Positions 1 to 11,544 of a DNA stretch of 64,000 bases are shown one piece after another (the first letter of the stretch is position 1; each line of letters opens with the position of its first letter). Location: positions 2,542,001-2,606,000 of the forward strand of contig JAUDYN010000003.1 in the NCBI GenBank assembly GCA_030407005.1, written 5' to 3'. A program made the position numbers and the translations under genes. The stretch comes from Desarmillaria ectypa. Its lineage: Eukaryota; Basidiomycota; Agaricomycetes; Agaricales; Physalacriaceae. The notes under the pieces were generated by a model. The model was not told the origin of the DNA. It made no database searches and was given only the letters and a program-made list of their open reading frames with translations.

Positions 1-146
1 TGCGGATACGGTGAGTCAGAGCCATCTTAAGCACGCGCCCCCTCTGAGTAGGTTCCCTTTGTAGGTGTGTCGCCTTCGAGCCAAGGTGTGTATAGCCGGC
101 GTTGGCAGTGTAAATCTGTCGTGGTACGCTGGCAATAAGCGTTGAT
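1..146 (+). other. Possible 3' end of an upstream gene
   Basis: A GT donor at 11 (GTGAGT) and an acceptor ending at 64 (TTTGTAG) would bound a 54-base intron, the normal length here, with a CTGAG branch-like motif between them. The sequence after 64 is open to a TGA at 143-145 in one frame and to a nearby TAA in another, so it could be the last exon of a plus-strand gene lying left of the window. No protein family is recognisable in the few residues available, and the reading frame cannot be fixed. Confidence 0.2.
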
Positions 147-810
147 CGACATACCCACTCCCGAGATCCTGTGATTTGGTAAACCTTCTCAAAACAAGAT
201 ATCTTTCATGCCACCTAATGTGGTTCGTAGTACCTTGAAGCATCTATACAGCAACCTACCCCGACTACCCCCTATCTAATCGGATTTCAGCTACGACCTG
301 CTTCAGAAAACGACCATATTTCATGATCAATTATGCCCCATTCTATGCAATCTGCCTGACGAACAAATTATGCCGTGAGTCCAAATGGTCTTTATCTCCC
401 TTTTTTGACTGACACTCATCTCAGGCCATCTTATGCATGCCACCATTCCCGGAGTCCATATTTATCCTATTCTCATGTGCTACTTGTCGGCCATGAGCTA
501 GTAGTATACAGTCTAATCAGTGAACGAACATTACATCAGCATCCCCACATATCCCTCTCAATGTAACACCACTCATTCTTGATGCATGGACTTTTACACT
601 GCGAGTACATACACATCATTCCACCCTTCCATATTCATATCTTGTTTTGTTGTTTTAGTTCGTTCGTGATCGTCTGTACATATATGTATACTAGTTGTTC
701 AACACAAGGATACGGATCCATCTTCCTGATTTGCGTGGTGCATATTGCGAAAGTCCGGTGCACTCGTGATCGTGACGGCGCTCAGTAGTAGCTGTCTGCG
801 GGCAGACGTT
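147..810. other. Non-coding stretch
   Basis: About 660 bases with no recognisable coding segment. Short open frames are present on both strands, but none has family similarity or a consistent intron pattern. It probably holds the 3' flanks of a gene to the left and of the minus-strand F-box gene that ends at 811. Confidence 0.5.
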
Positions 811-3170
811 TCACCAAACGAAGTAGGCATTCGGAACCCTCACAGCTGAGCGGATCAAGCGATTGTCATCCGAGTGCCAGTTGAAATCGCCCGGTGAGGG
901 CATCTTTACGCTATGGCTGAACGAAGATATTGAAAAAAATGAGCCAAGCCATGGCAAGATCAAGTAAAAGCGTACCCGTCCCTGAGGTGGTCGGGCATTT
1001 CTCTTGACATGAACATCAAGTCGCAATGGTTACAGCGCAACCGAACGACTGACAGTATCCCCTCCTGTTGAAGAACACCTATTTTCCTTTCAGACGCTCC
1101 CTTGGACTCTAATTCCTTGAAGAGCCTTAATTCTTCCTCATTTGTGACAAGCTTGAGAACGGCATCAATGGATTCATGGGTATCGGTATGGATAGTGTGA
1201 AGGATCTGTGAAAGAGTTCCAGATTATTCTCATAAAGCAATGGTATACATACGGCCTGCTCCCATCTCATGAATAGTCGACCATCCCAGCCATTCGAACA
1301 GGGAATGCAAGTGAAGACAGGATCCCATTTATTCATGTCCTGCGCTGTTGTCGTGTTAGGATCACGATTACAGACTAGCTCGATGACTTGACAAGCGATC
1401 CTCCACTGGCTAGGCACCATATCCGCACGGGTTGACCAAGGTAAAATGGGGAGAACGCTCCTCCGCAGGACCGTCTCGTCGTCGTCTAAACCGTTTGGCA
1501 CTAACCACCCCACTGTCGTGCATGAATGCAAAAGGATACGAGGGTAGGAAATATACTTCTTGCAGGAACGGCAAAGGAATATCGTCGTTGCAAGATGGAG
1601 GTGAGATTTATCTTGATTAACTTCTTTCAACAAAAGTCCTATCTCTGTGTCCGCGGCTTCCTTCCATTGTTTTGAATAATCTGAAAAGTGGGCGAAGGCA
1701 TCTGAAAAGCTCGCTTCCGCGAGTTCTTGGGTAACAGGTGTGTCGACGACGACTGTCTTGAATGGGGCGGACATTAGAGCGTCGACGGGACTAGGATATG
1801 GCAGGGAGGAAGGTTGAGTAGCTAAGAACGCCTTGTAGAGCCTTGTAAAGAGTTTGGCTCGTGCGCCTAGAGTTCGAAGTCTCTCAGCGAGAAGACGACT
1901 AGCCTTTAGCTGTTCCATATATGCCACCATGGCTGCTTCTATACCAGCCCAGACTAAAAGTGAATATAAGCCAGCGATACGACATGCTAGAACCGCGACA
2001 TACTTCGGTCAGTTAAAGGCCTTGGTTGCCATATAAGTTTGTGTGAAAGTAGAGCAGTAGGGTCTGTTTTCTCGATCTCTTCTGCCCAACCGAGAGCTCT
2101 TAGTCGATCTGATATACTGCAAAACAAAATCAAGGTATCCGTTTGGCAAGGTTCTCAAAACTTACTCTTTAAGTCGTTTAAATCGGATAGCCAAGAGCTC
2201 TTTGCCACGACGTTCAACGCGGCTCTGGTACCAGAATTCGCATTTCTCCGCGTGCTAGATGATATCTTATTATTGAGTTCGCATTGGAATAATTGACCAA
2301 GATAATGCACCTCTTTAATACTTTTATAGGCCATCTTAGCATTCTCACGCCACTGCTGCAATTGCTCGGAGTCATCTTTAACTTCCTCGTAAGATTGCTT
2401 CAGCTTTTGAGTATACAGACGATGGTATCGAAAGTACACTACATCATCAGTGAAAGTATACCAAGGGAAAAAAAGTAGTAAACTCACTCGCTCTTCCATC
2501 ATCCATAGAAACGAGGGGGTTGTAGAGCCGCCATTGGGAGTCAATTTGTGGACTCATCCAATCGATAAAACTGTCAAGGTGGATTGTAAGAAGTTCTAAA
2601 CAATAAGAGGTAAGCATACTCTGAGGAAGCGAGGAAGCATTTCTTGCAAAGGCGTGTGCGCGTCTCCCATTGCGCTCGTCGGCTAGGCTTCAGACAGGAC
2701 TGACAGTATGTTCCAAAGAGGAGTTGAGCGTATTGCGCCTCGTTTAAATCTGGCGGTATATCGGGCAAGCCATCTACATTAGAGCGAGCGGTCTTCCAGA
2801 CGGATCTAGCGGAATCCTGTAAGAGGAGACGGCGGAGTTGCTTGCTCGTCCTTGATAGCTGTAACAAGTCCAGGGGATCCAGGTGTCCAAAAACCTACAG
2901 CTCATGGTAAAATGCTTTGTTATAACTGGTAAAGATGCATGCGCTGACTTCATATACAACATCTAAAGGGACGTCCTTCATCATCTGAAGAAACCCTCGA
3001 AGATTTCGCCTCTTCTTTGCTGCTGGGCCATAATCGCCGGCAGATGGACTGGCTGACCGCTTCAAAGGCAAGTCGAGCGCAGCATTGCGGATGTCATCCT
3101 CGTCAGAGTCCAAGGCGATGGCATACGATTTCCTCGCTACATTCCGGGTCGAGCGGCGCACGGGTTTCAT
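811..3170 (-). CDS. F-box domain protein of a basidiomycete family
   Basis: A multi-exon gene with a basic, serine-rich N-terminus (MKPVRRSTRN...) followed at about residue 65 by an F-box: MKDVPLDVVYEV, then after an intron FGHLDPLDLLQLSRTSKQLR. F-box proteins usually bind Skp1 in SCF ubiquitin ligases and hold the substrate. After the F-box comes a conserved block with paired cysteines (YCQSCLKP and LCKKCF, zinc-finger-like), then a long helical region and a C-terminal block ending HLRD-GHSVKMPS. I recognise this architecture from mushroom genomes, where it forms an expanded family of unknown substrates. The last intron (GTACGC..TTCAG, near 939-982) joins HLRDG to the end in frame. The start is the ATG at 3168-3170, in front of the basic tract; an in-frame ATG at 3287 is possible. 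It is divergent from the lipase gene. Confidence 0.8.
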
Positions 3171-3493
3171 GGTCGTAAAGTAAGGGAGGCATCGCACCGG
3201 ATGTGCCGAAGCCATATTCATCGTGCGAACAAATGGAATAAAATAGGCAATCTTTTTGCTATTTACAGAAAGGTTAACTGACGTCATTGGATTTTTGTGA
3301 ATGCCTCCGCTTGATCGGCAGGCCTTGCACTGGTAATGGATCGTTACAAAGCCACCAGGAATGTCTCTGGGTCTGTGTGGAGATTAATCATCACATGATC
3401 ATCACTGCTACCCATCAGCCCTTCTCAACGGTCCAACTCTAACCCCGACCGTGTAAATAGCACGCCATCAACCGCCGCTGAGAAACGCTGGAA
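3171..3493. promoter_or_regulatory. Divergent promoter region, F-box gene and lipase gene
   Basis: This 323-base interval separates the starts of two divergent genes and must hold both promoters. I see no clear TATA box or other named element. Confidence 0.5.
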
Positions 3494-5113
3494 ATGATAC
3501 CTTTGGTTATCGTCGAGGGCTCCCTTGGAGGAGTTGGTCCCTTTGTATGGGGTAATTTCGAGCAGTATCTCAACGCTTCCAGCTCGGAGACACGTCTGGT
3601 CTTCTTTGCCAGGTAAGTATTTGCACAGTAACGGCATGCCATAGATCTTCTCATCACTTCTTTTAAAGCGTAGGGCCTGTAAGCTCTCTGTATGACAGGG
3701 CCTGTGAGCTTTACAATCAGCTGATGGGTGGAACAGGTACCCTACTATTCAGTTTGAGAGCACAACACTCATGATGCCGTACACTCAGTGGACTATGGCG
3801 AACAGCATAGCAAAACTCATAGACACGGTTGACACGGCTACAAGCACCGCAATGGTCTATATCCGCAATGGTCAAGAGATAGCCCGCTCCATTTCTTGGG
3901 CCACTCTATGGTAATTAATACGCAATTGGCCCTACTTTGCATAATTATCACGTCCGTATCAGGGAGGCCCCACGATAATCAAGCTACAGTACCTTTTGAA
4001 ACAAGGCTATTTCGGAGGTCCTAATCATCCAGATATGATCTTGTCAATCACTACCAGTAAGTTTCCGAATGAAAAGCTTAGCGGAGGAACGGCTTCTCAG
4101 CGTTTTCAGTTTCTTCTCCTTTCAGAGGCACGCCTATCGTCTACACCCTTGGCGAACATATAGATGGCGCACCTGCCGTGCGCCCCTGGTCCATCGGGGA
4201 TTTCATGGCAAAAGTTGTACATGTAATCGCATACCTCAAACCGCTTTTGCCTGAATCATTTGACATCTGGCATTCAGAATCTCGTGCACTTTCATTTCAC
4301 GAAATACCCTTCTCGGGATTTCTCCGAGAACTATGGAAGAGTTCTTGGGCAACGAGCCGAGACGCAGCTCCATTTGATGTTACCTTTATGGCCACAGACG
4401 AGAGGGAGGCTAAAAAGGAAGGCGAACCCAATTCAGGAACATTCTACAAGAGCTTTGCGGCATTCATGGCAAGTAGTTTCATCCGTTCCTCGGAGAAGAG
4501 GGACATACAACTAAGTCTTTTTACTTGAGACGTGGAAAGACGCCGACCACAATACTCATACGCCAGCCTTCAAATACTCAATTTCGGTCCTCCCCATGTC
4601 TCAGCTCATCGTAAAGTTTGATTTGAGCAGCGTTTGCCGGTACCGTCATTTCTACAACTTCAGGGCAGAGATCTGAGCGTGGATACCTGTATGGACTGTG
4701 CAGACGCCGAATCTAGTCGAAATGGATACGGACCCGACGTTGAGCAAGGGTTATACATGAGAAGACTTTCGCCCTTAGAATTGGGCGATGAATATCGGGC
4801 AAATGACGGTGTCGTACCGGTCTTTTCTCAATGGCATCCTCTACCATACAGGTAATTAAATCTTCACTAAAGACAGCAATACTTTGACATCGTTGGGACC
4901 TTTAGACTGACGAGGTGTCGGCATTACCCTGTGGACCGACTTTCGAAACCTTCGGTTCCGGAACTTGGCGTGTGGCAAACGCATGAAGTCTCTGACACCA
5001 CTCACGCTTCTATTGTACCCTTTTGGTTGTCCACTCCCCGTCAAAGATTGTTCTGGATGGAGGTCGGTGACTGGCTAAGGAAGATTGATGAGGTCCAACA
5101 CCCGAGAAATTAA
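3494..5113 (+). pseudogene. Alpha/beta-hydrolase lipase with an in-frame TGA
   Basis: The product resembles the bacterial family I.5/I.6 lipases (Geobacillus L1 / staphylococcal type), which hydrolyse triacylglycerols. Exon 1 gives MIPLVIVEGSLGGVG with no signal peptide. Next come VGPVSSLYDRACELYNQL and VDYGEQHSKTH. The nucleophile elbow is GHSMGG (intron between M and G), and NDGVVPVFSQWHP near the end holds the usual region before the catalytic His. In exon 3 the frame meets TGA at 3830-3832 and continues without shift through YPQWSRDSPLHFLGHSM. From recall of the family, the stop sits where a conserved Arg is expected, so one C-to-T change (CGA to TGA) explains it. The other joins keep frame: 3611-3665, 3730-3788 and 3912-3961 approximately, a GC-AG intron near 4470-4529, 4611-4663, and about 4852-4906. 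It may be a recent pseudogene, an allele, a sequencing error or a readthrough gene. Confidence 0.72.
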
Positions 5114-5657
5114 GCGTAGGAACAAAGCGGCTCCAACATATATCTGCTGACAGCCAGACAGAACATGATATTACATTATACTATACAGATAATGAAAGTG
5201 AGTGCACGATGTAGGATGTGGGAAAATGAGGATATGATACAGTACAGAGCGTCTTGACAAGAGCATGAGAGTGGATGCGATGAGCTTGAAATGCGGGATG
5301 ATGTGTACAGTAACAGAAACATATGCACATGCAATCCATAGTACATGACTTGGATAGACAAGCTTTTGTTCGCACAGGGCGAAAGAAAAACATTAAGAAA
5401 GATGCGAACATGAAAGGGAACAGAAAACAGAATACGACATAGACTGTAGAGATCGTGGTGGTAGGCGTGTGCAAAATATGAACAGGAAATCTGAAAGAAT
5501 AACGAGATGTAAGAAATCAAAGAGATGAACGGTCCAAAATAAGGGGTTTTTGTGTTTATGCACAGCGAAAATGAGTGAGAAGGGCGAAGATCATGAAATG
5601 AAATGAAAAAGAGAGACGAATGAAATCGAAAGGAAAGATGTATACAGCAGATATCAC
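5114..5657. other. Convergent 3' flanks
   Basis: A 544-base interval between the stop codons of the lipase gene (+) and the RRM gene (-). The plus strand is purine-rich, with many GAAA and AAATGAA stretches. Open frames on the minus strand here are low-complexity and were not accepted as genes. Confidence 0.5.
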
Positions 5658-8600
5658 CTAGAATTGAACGGGGAAAGGCATTGTGCGCTGTGGCTGACCT
5701 TCGTTGAATCCTAGGCCCACATTATTGCCGTTCGGTCGACTGTGGCGGTTTGAAAGGGGCCGATTGCTGTTCCTATTGGGATTAAACTGCTGGTCTCGAC
5801 GGCCCGTGTTTCGCCTCAAAGATGGATTAAGATGATTGGCACTAAGATCATGGCTGGCACGGAATGTCGTTGTACTTGGGAGAGGCATACTGCCGGATGG
5901 TGTCATCGCCTGATGAGATCCAGAAGCGGGAAAGGGAATGGTGGATTGACTGGCTGGCATCCAACCTATGCCTCCTGGAGGCGCTAGCATTTGACGAGCT
6001 TGCATAGACATCCTCGGGGGCACTTGGCCAGGGACTCCGAAAGTGGGAGCAGGGGAGGGAGTCCAGTTGTTCATGGTGTGCGCTGGAGCTTGACCGCTGT
6101 TAGGCGGAGAAGGAACCTGGCCGCCGGTCATATATTGATCAATAGCTTCAGGTTGGTAGACTGCGATGAGAGTGCCTTGGTCGTTCTGTATGAATCCCGT
6201 CGGTATCACAGGAGGTTGCTGCACATGCGCTTGCTGAGGCGCTGACGAGTCAGCGTTATGAGTCGGCCTCGACGGGAAGGCAGGGTAGGGAATATATGCC
6301 TGAAACGCCATCAATAAACGCAACGATAAGAAATCTGCAAATACGTACACCATACATGCCCATCGCCCATAGATTTTGGGGCGTAGATATGGGTCCATTG
6401 GCATCAGAACCTGTGGCACTTGAATATCCCGGGGCAGAAGGATGGGAAACAGCATATCCGGCTTGAATGGCAGGGCCTGCGAAATAAGGAACTGGGTACT
6501 GCATTTGTGGAGTGTAAGGTTGAACCCAAGGCGGAGGTGGATAATATGTTCCAGCTGGCATCGGAAACTGAACACTCGCACTGCCAGCACCAGGAAAAGG
6601 CACAGCAGGATTGAGAGTGACCGGTGACGAGGTCTCTGTCGGTGACGGTTCAAGGGCATCATACCATTCGCGATAATTCTCGGTCGGCGGTGGCGCTTCC
6701 GTTGTCCCAAGAATTTTCGCTGCTTCTTGATCATGAGCAGCAGTCAATACAGTCTCTGTATTGCTCGGAACCTCCGAATTCCTCTTAGACGCCGTATCGT
6801 CTAGTTGAGTACCTACATCGAAAGCTGGCGAGGCATCAGCATCGACGGCAGGCATTGCCGGTGTTTCCCCAGGAGTTACCATGTCGGTCCGAAGATTATG
6901 CTCCCTGTGATAGTGCATCTCATTTGTCTCACCATAGGGCCGATGAGGCATAACGTTGTGATGAGGGTAACGTCCACGCCCCCGGCCGTACTTCCAGCTG
7001 CTACGGGGCGGGTTACAATCCCGAAGTTGAACACGCATGGCACGACCCTCGTAAACTCGATTGTGCTATCATCGTAAAAATCAGTAAAAGATAGCTAAGC
7101 GCGGGAAAAAGAGCAACTGAACCTCTTCAAAAACAGCACGAGCAGGCGATTCGGTGTTGTCGAACTTCACGAAAGCAAAGGCAGCACGACCATTCACTGA
7201 GTTTCATAATATTAGTGAAGTTTTGTGTGGCGCTGTCGCTGGGCATGAAAACATACCTGGCCTGACTACCTTGACGCTCTCCAGCCCACCGAACTTTCGG
7301 AAGAAGTTGCTGACCTTCTCTTCATCCCAAGCGCCTGGACCATACATTTCCAACCCCCCGACGAATAAGGTCGTCGGGTCTAGTAACCTCTCTTCACGAG
7401 TACGCTCCTCTGGATAGCCGTTCTTGTCCTTTGAGTCATACCCATTGAACGAAACTATGCCATGCAAGTCACCAATCGTACTGGTGGGTGTCGCGGGAAA
7501 CATCACTCCGGGGGTCCGAGGTGTGATGGGAGACATCCCCAACCCAGGAGTCGGGGGCATATCCAACTCCTGCTCAATGTCTTGGTACCCCGCTGGGTTC
7601 TCTTCTTTTTCGGCAGCGAACGGTTCTTCCGACATATCGTACGTGACGTGAGGCGTGTCAGACAAGGAAACGACCCCCATGGTAGATGCCAACCTAAGGG
7701 TTCGACCGCAACGCGAGCACGTTATTAGTAACGATCAAGTTCTGACGGAGGCCGAGAACCGCTCACCCATCAATCTCTCTGGTATCTCCTTTATCTTCTC
7801 TCTCGTCTTCTGCCTTCTTTTCACCCCAAACGCCACTGAAATCTGTTTTGCGTTCCTTAACATCAACAAGAGGAGGAAAGTCCATTTCATTCCACTCGCC
7901 CTGTGATGATGATCCTGAATTAGGCATCGAAGTATCGACGAGAGTGGAGTTGATGGAGGCAAAAGTTGATTCCCCGTTACGAGCAGCTTGAGGCAAGCCA
8001 TTCCACTCTCCAACACTCCTCGTAGCACAGCTGTATTCCTCAGTTGTTGTAGAGTCCCTTCGAGATCCGCTAGAGAGAGATGCGGCGAGCGGGCTGCCTC
8101 TCACGTGGCCCTGGTCGTGCAAATACATCGGGTAAAAGGCGGCGTTGGAAGAAGAAGAGCGATTCTGATAGGGAGATTGTCGTTCATGAAATGTAGGTTG
8201 GTGTGCCCAGGTCACCGTCAGATGTGGGACTCGACGCAGAGTCTGTAATTCCCGAAGTGTTAGCAGCGGATCTGACGCGAAGATGAGCGTTCTTACCATC
8301 AGCGCACTGACACAATCATCCCTGTGTGCCCATTTCACCTCAAAACAACAAGTATCCATCGAAGCAGACCGAGGTCCGTCGTGGGGATAAGGAAATTGTT
8401 TTCGAAGACTGTCATCTTCAGAATCTATGTAAAATGTCAGAAAAGTCCATGGAACTTCAACCGGGTATAGCGTTACCTGTCGCGTCTTCAACCTTATATG
8501 GCCGGAACTGCTCTAGTGGTCCGAAATGAAAACAAATCCTCTTGATAGTCTGAACAATGTATTCAGTTTTATGATAGAATTCAGAGGAGAAGGAAGCGAA

Positions 8601-9636
8601 GCAAGAGAATCTTCGTCACCGCCGGGTGCCTTCGACTCCTGGAAGGAAGGGCGAAAAGGAACGTTTACTCACTTCAGCATCACACGTAACTGGCTGTAGA
8701 TGCAATACTTGATGCGATACTTGATCACCACAAGAGTCGCCGCTGAAACGGCTTTTAGACGCAGAAGCTTGGTTCTCAGCTTCGACAGCTTCTGCGTTGT
8801 ATAGAAGGGCAAGATATCTGGCAGACTGTATTAGATTGGCGTGGCAAAATGAAAAGGCGGCGGAACTTGGAATTTCTTGGCCTCCACAGTCTCATGGCGT
8901 AGGGAAGGTCCAGTTCTACATGTTTTCCCCGATTATGTTCTCCGGGGACAGCGTCGCCATCCGTGATAGGGATAAATTGCATCGGTGTGCTAAGAACGGA
9001 CTGTAAGTACGGAACATATGAAACTATTGATGAACTAACCGATAAGATAGCAACAAGGTCCTGAAGGCCCTTGCCGGCTCATAGCGCAAGTGGCGACCCA
9101 AGAAAGGCTTAGGCTCTGTGGAATGAAGAATGTGTATAAGGCTAGTCGCGGCCGCTGCGTCCTAATGGCGAAGCAAATCAGAAAGAAGGCTCGAACGCGA
9201 CACTACAAAGAAAATAGGGCGCATATATGCGGTGGAAAAGGGACGAACCTCGCATTGTACAAAAGCGCAGACACCGCCTTTGGAGTCGCGAACTACCTTG
9301 ATGTTCTTGACTTGTGCATGTTCCGATAGGTGCAGAGACAACGAACGGGCCAATTCCGGCTGGTCTATGTTGCTGGGAAGACTGGAAGACACGATGAGAA
9401 CTGCCGTGAAAGGTGGATGGAAATTGTTACCTTCCTACAAAAACGCTGGCGTCGTGGGGCATTTTCTCTTCTTTCTGCTTATTTGACGCGTCGAAAGGAG
9501 CTTGGCCGTTGTTGGCAGTTTCAACGTCACGCAAGGAGTGGTCGAAAGAGCTCGGAGACAATGGCGGCGAAGTTGAAGGAAGCGAATCAAAACGAGTTCC
9601 CCAAGCGCGTGAAGCGGTCGAAGACTTTACTGGCAT
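5658..9636 (-). CDS. RNA-binding protein with two recognisable RRMs
   Basis: A long multi-exon gene. The N-terminus MPVKSSTASRAWGTRFDSL is followed by a first RRM in which DASVFVGSLPSNIDQ carries RNP2 (VFVGSL) and GGVCAFVQCE carries RNP1. An intermediate region around 7800-8900 (YIVQTIKRICFHFGPLEQF) looks like a further, degenerate RNA-binding fold. A later RRM has TTLFVGGLEMYG (RNP2) and RAAFAFVKFDN (RNP1), ending RAMRVQLRD. The C-terminal third is rich in Pro, Gln, Tyr and Gly, ends in an Arg/Asn-rich tract, and is probably disordered and condensate-prone. The protein probably binds mRNA, but its targets are unknown. The start at 9634-9636 was chosen because the residues before it look non-coding (poly-Phe and Ser/Pro-rich). 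Donors and acceptors are ordinary GT..AG. Confidence 0.75.
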
Positions 9637-10700
9637 ATGGATAGAAATAATAGTTCTGGGTAGAGAAAAGTGAATAATGGAAAGGCTGGAGGTGGGGGTG
9701 GAAGGGCGATGGTGGTAGCAGAGGAGAGAGATGATTGGGACAGAAAAGGGCGGTGACCGTCGGCCGGCTTTCAGATTAAAAAAAAGAAAGAAAATAAATG
9801 CAGTAAATATTGATCCACTTTCCAAACATCACACCCTCCAACAGTATCACAGCTCGTTCACAGTTCCACTGGGTTTTCGCGTACAGCAAGAAACGTTTCT
9901 CGATGCCCGACCAGTAGCGACGATCTCGCTACAGAGATGTCTGGTGTCATGTCAATTCCGAAGCAACTTCAAGATCCATCGCACTCCCGGTCCTTGAGTG
10001 CCCTCCGCGGACCGGTACCGCTATGCGTGGGGAATAAGGACGATATTCTCTTTTCCCTGTGTCTGGTCAATGTGCCACGGCAAGATCTTCAAACAAAAAG
10101 GTAGACTGACAATCTCCGCGCAAACGAATATTCTATCTGACCTCTATGGTTTGAGGCCCCGTCATCCACCCTGGCATGGTTCTTGATTGAGAAATTAAGA
10201 AGCTATATTGAGCAGCCGTATGATTGCGGAATCCTTGATTTCCGGTGAAAATGAGATCTTCAAGCAATTCTCAGGGATCACTTGCTATCATCAGGCAGGC
10301 CATTTAAGTATATATGATTGCTTGTCCACGCGCAGTCCTGCCAGATTAGCAACTAGAAACGGTCGGGCCCGAGAGAGTCGGCGTTGCAATGGAGATAACG
10401 TAGAGCAGACGACATCCACTGGTTTGAGCTGGCTTAGACCTAGAATTCCAGATATATTGCTGCGAAATTCAGGTCCAATGAGACCCCACAGCAGCACAAA
10501 GAAGTCGATTTTTGACATTGAAAGAGAAGCGAAGCTCCGGTAAAAGCAGGCTCTTTCACTTCATTGGAAACGACCAAGTCAAGCAATGGTGGTCTTGAAG
10601 TTAGGCGCCATTCAAACTCCGACACCTTCGTCTGTCATCCACCGCATTTTTTTTCGGACGCTCTTTATCCCACATTCAACAATCCCTTTCCTCTCGAAAA
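9637..10700. promoter_or_regulatory. Large divergent intergenic region, RRM gene and RPB6
   Basis: Over 1 kb between two divergent starts, the longest gene-free stretch in the window. An open frame with an ATG at 10220, ending at 10543, has no recognisable motif and is preceded by no clear promoter, so I do not call it. The last 100 bases before RPB6 are pyrimidine-rich (TTTTTTTTCGGACGCTC and CCCTTTCCTCTCG), as expected near a fungal transcription start. Confidence 0.45.
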
Positions 10701-11388
10701 ATGTCGGACGATGGTTATGGCGGCGGTGGTGGTGATGACTATGATTATGATGGTCCGAGGTATGTTATGTGCCTCCTACCGCATATATTTGCCGTTCTTA
10801 CTATGATTGTAGTTACGCTGAAGATACCTTTGTGTGTACATCTACTGCTAGATTTCTCTGTTCAATATATTTATTGGCGCTATCGGGTGTGATTTGGGCT
10901 TTTAGGACAACGACTATGACTTGCTCAATGCTGGTCAAGAGGGCGAAGGTGCCAATCAGGGCGAGGAGGGTGACGGGGCTGCTATCGGAGATGATGGCAA
11001 CCAGATGAACGGTGTCAATGGCGCAGAGCAAGACCAGGAGATGGCTAATGGTGACGAGGCAGTCGCTGTTGGGGCAGGTTTAGCGGGGGAACGACAACCG
11101 AACAAAGTTCGAATCACGACACCGTACCTAACCAAGTACGAGCGAGCACGGATACTGGGAACGAGGGCGCTGCAAATCAGGTTTGAAACACAGCTTGGAC
11201 TAGAACTGTGCACTTAACGTCCCTATAGTATGAACGCCCCAGTTCTCGTACCTCTCGATGGTGAAACGGATGCGCTGCAAATCGCTATCAAGGAGCTATC
11301 GCAGCGAAAAATTCCCCTTATCATCCGACGTTATCTTCCTGATGGCAGTTTTGAAGATTGGAGTGTGTCGGAGCTAATTACAGATTGA
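10701..11388 (+). CDS. RPB6: RNA polymerase I/II/III shared subunit RPB6 (RPABC2)
   Basis: RPB6 is a small subunit common to all three nuclear RNA polymerases and stabilises the clamp. The N-terminus is acidic and Gly-rich ([19 protein letters not shown]). The conserved C-terminal domain reads [21 protein letters not shown], then [20 protein letters not shown], then [14 protein letters not shown] sequence and [10 protein letters not shown]. Four exons fit: 10701-10759, a 19-base exon 10814-10832, 10906-11180 and 11229-11388, giving 170 residues. Without the 19-base exon the frame is lost; with it the acidic tract continues as SYAEDTF. The length suits the family (about 130-170). The next gene, a sirtuin, converges on it with 156 bases between stops. 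Confidence 0.95.
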
Positions 11389-11544
11389 CGACGAATGGGC
11401 ATTGGCGATTGTAATCTTAGAATTTGTCGTGCTGATCCTTTGTGTCCTCCCTTGTTTTCGCCAAATCTGTTGATCCGCATAACAAGTTTCATCCATCCTG
11501 GAATATGATAATTTACTGCGTATGTATAGTAAAATGAAGCAATA

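Noticed and set aside
4611..4663. Possible frameshift in the lipase near VKFDLSS / VPSFLQLQ
   Set aside because: A canonical 53-base intron (GTAAAG..TTCAG) removes this stretch and keeps the frame, so no frameshift needs to be invoked.
5176..5520. Minus-strand open frame of over 110 codons
   Set aside because: Low-complexity, Ser/Cys/His-rich translation of the purine-rich 3' region between two convergent genes; no motif and no promoter or splice signals.
10220..10543. Plus-strand open frame of about 107 codons in the large RRM-RPB6 interval
   Set aside because: No family similarity, odd composition and no introns, unlike nearly all neighbours; may be chance in promoter or 5' UTR sequence.
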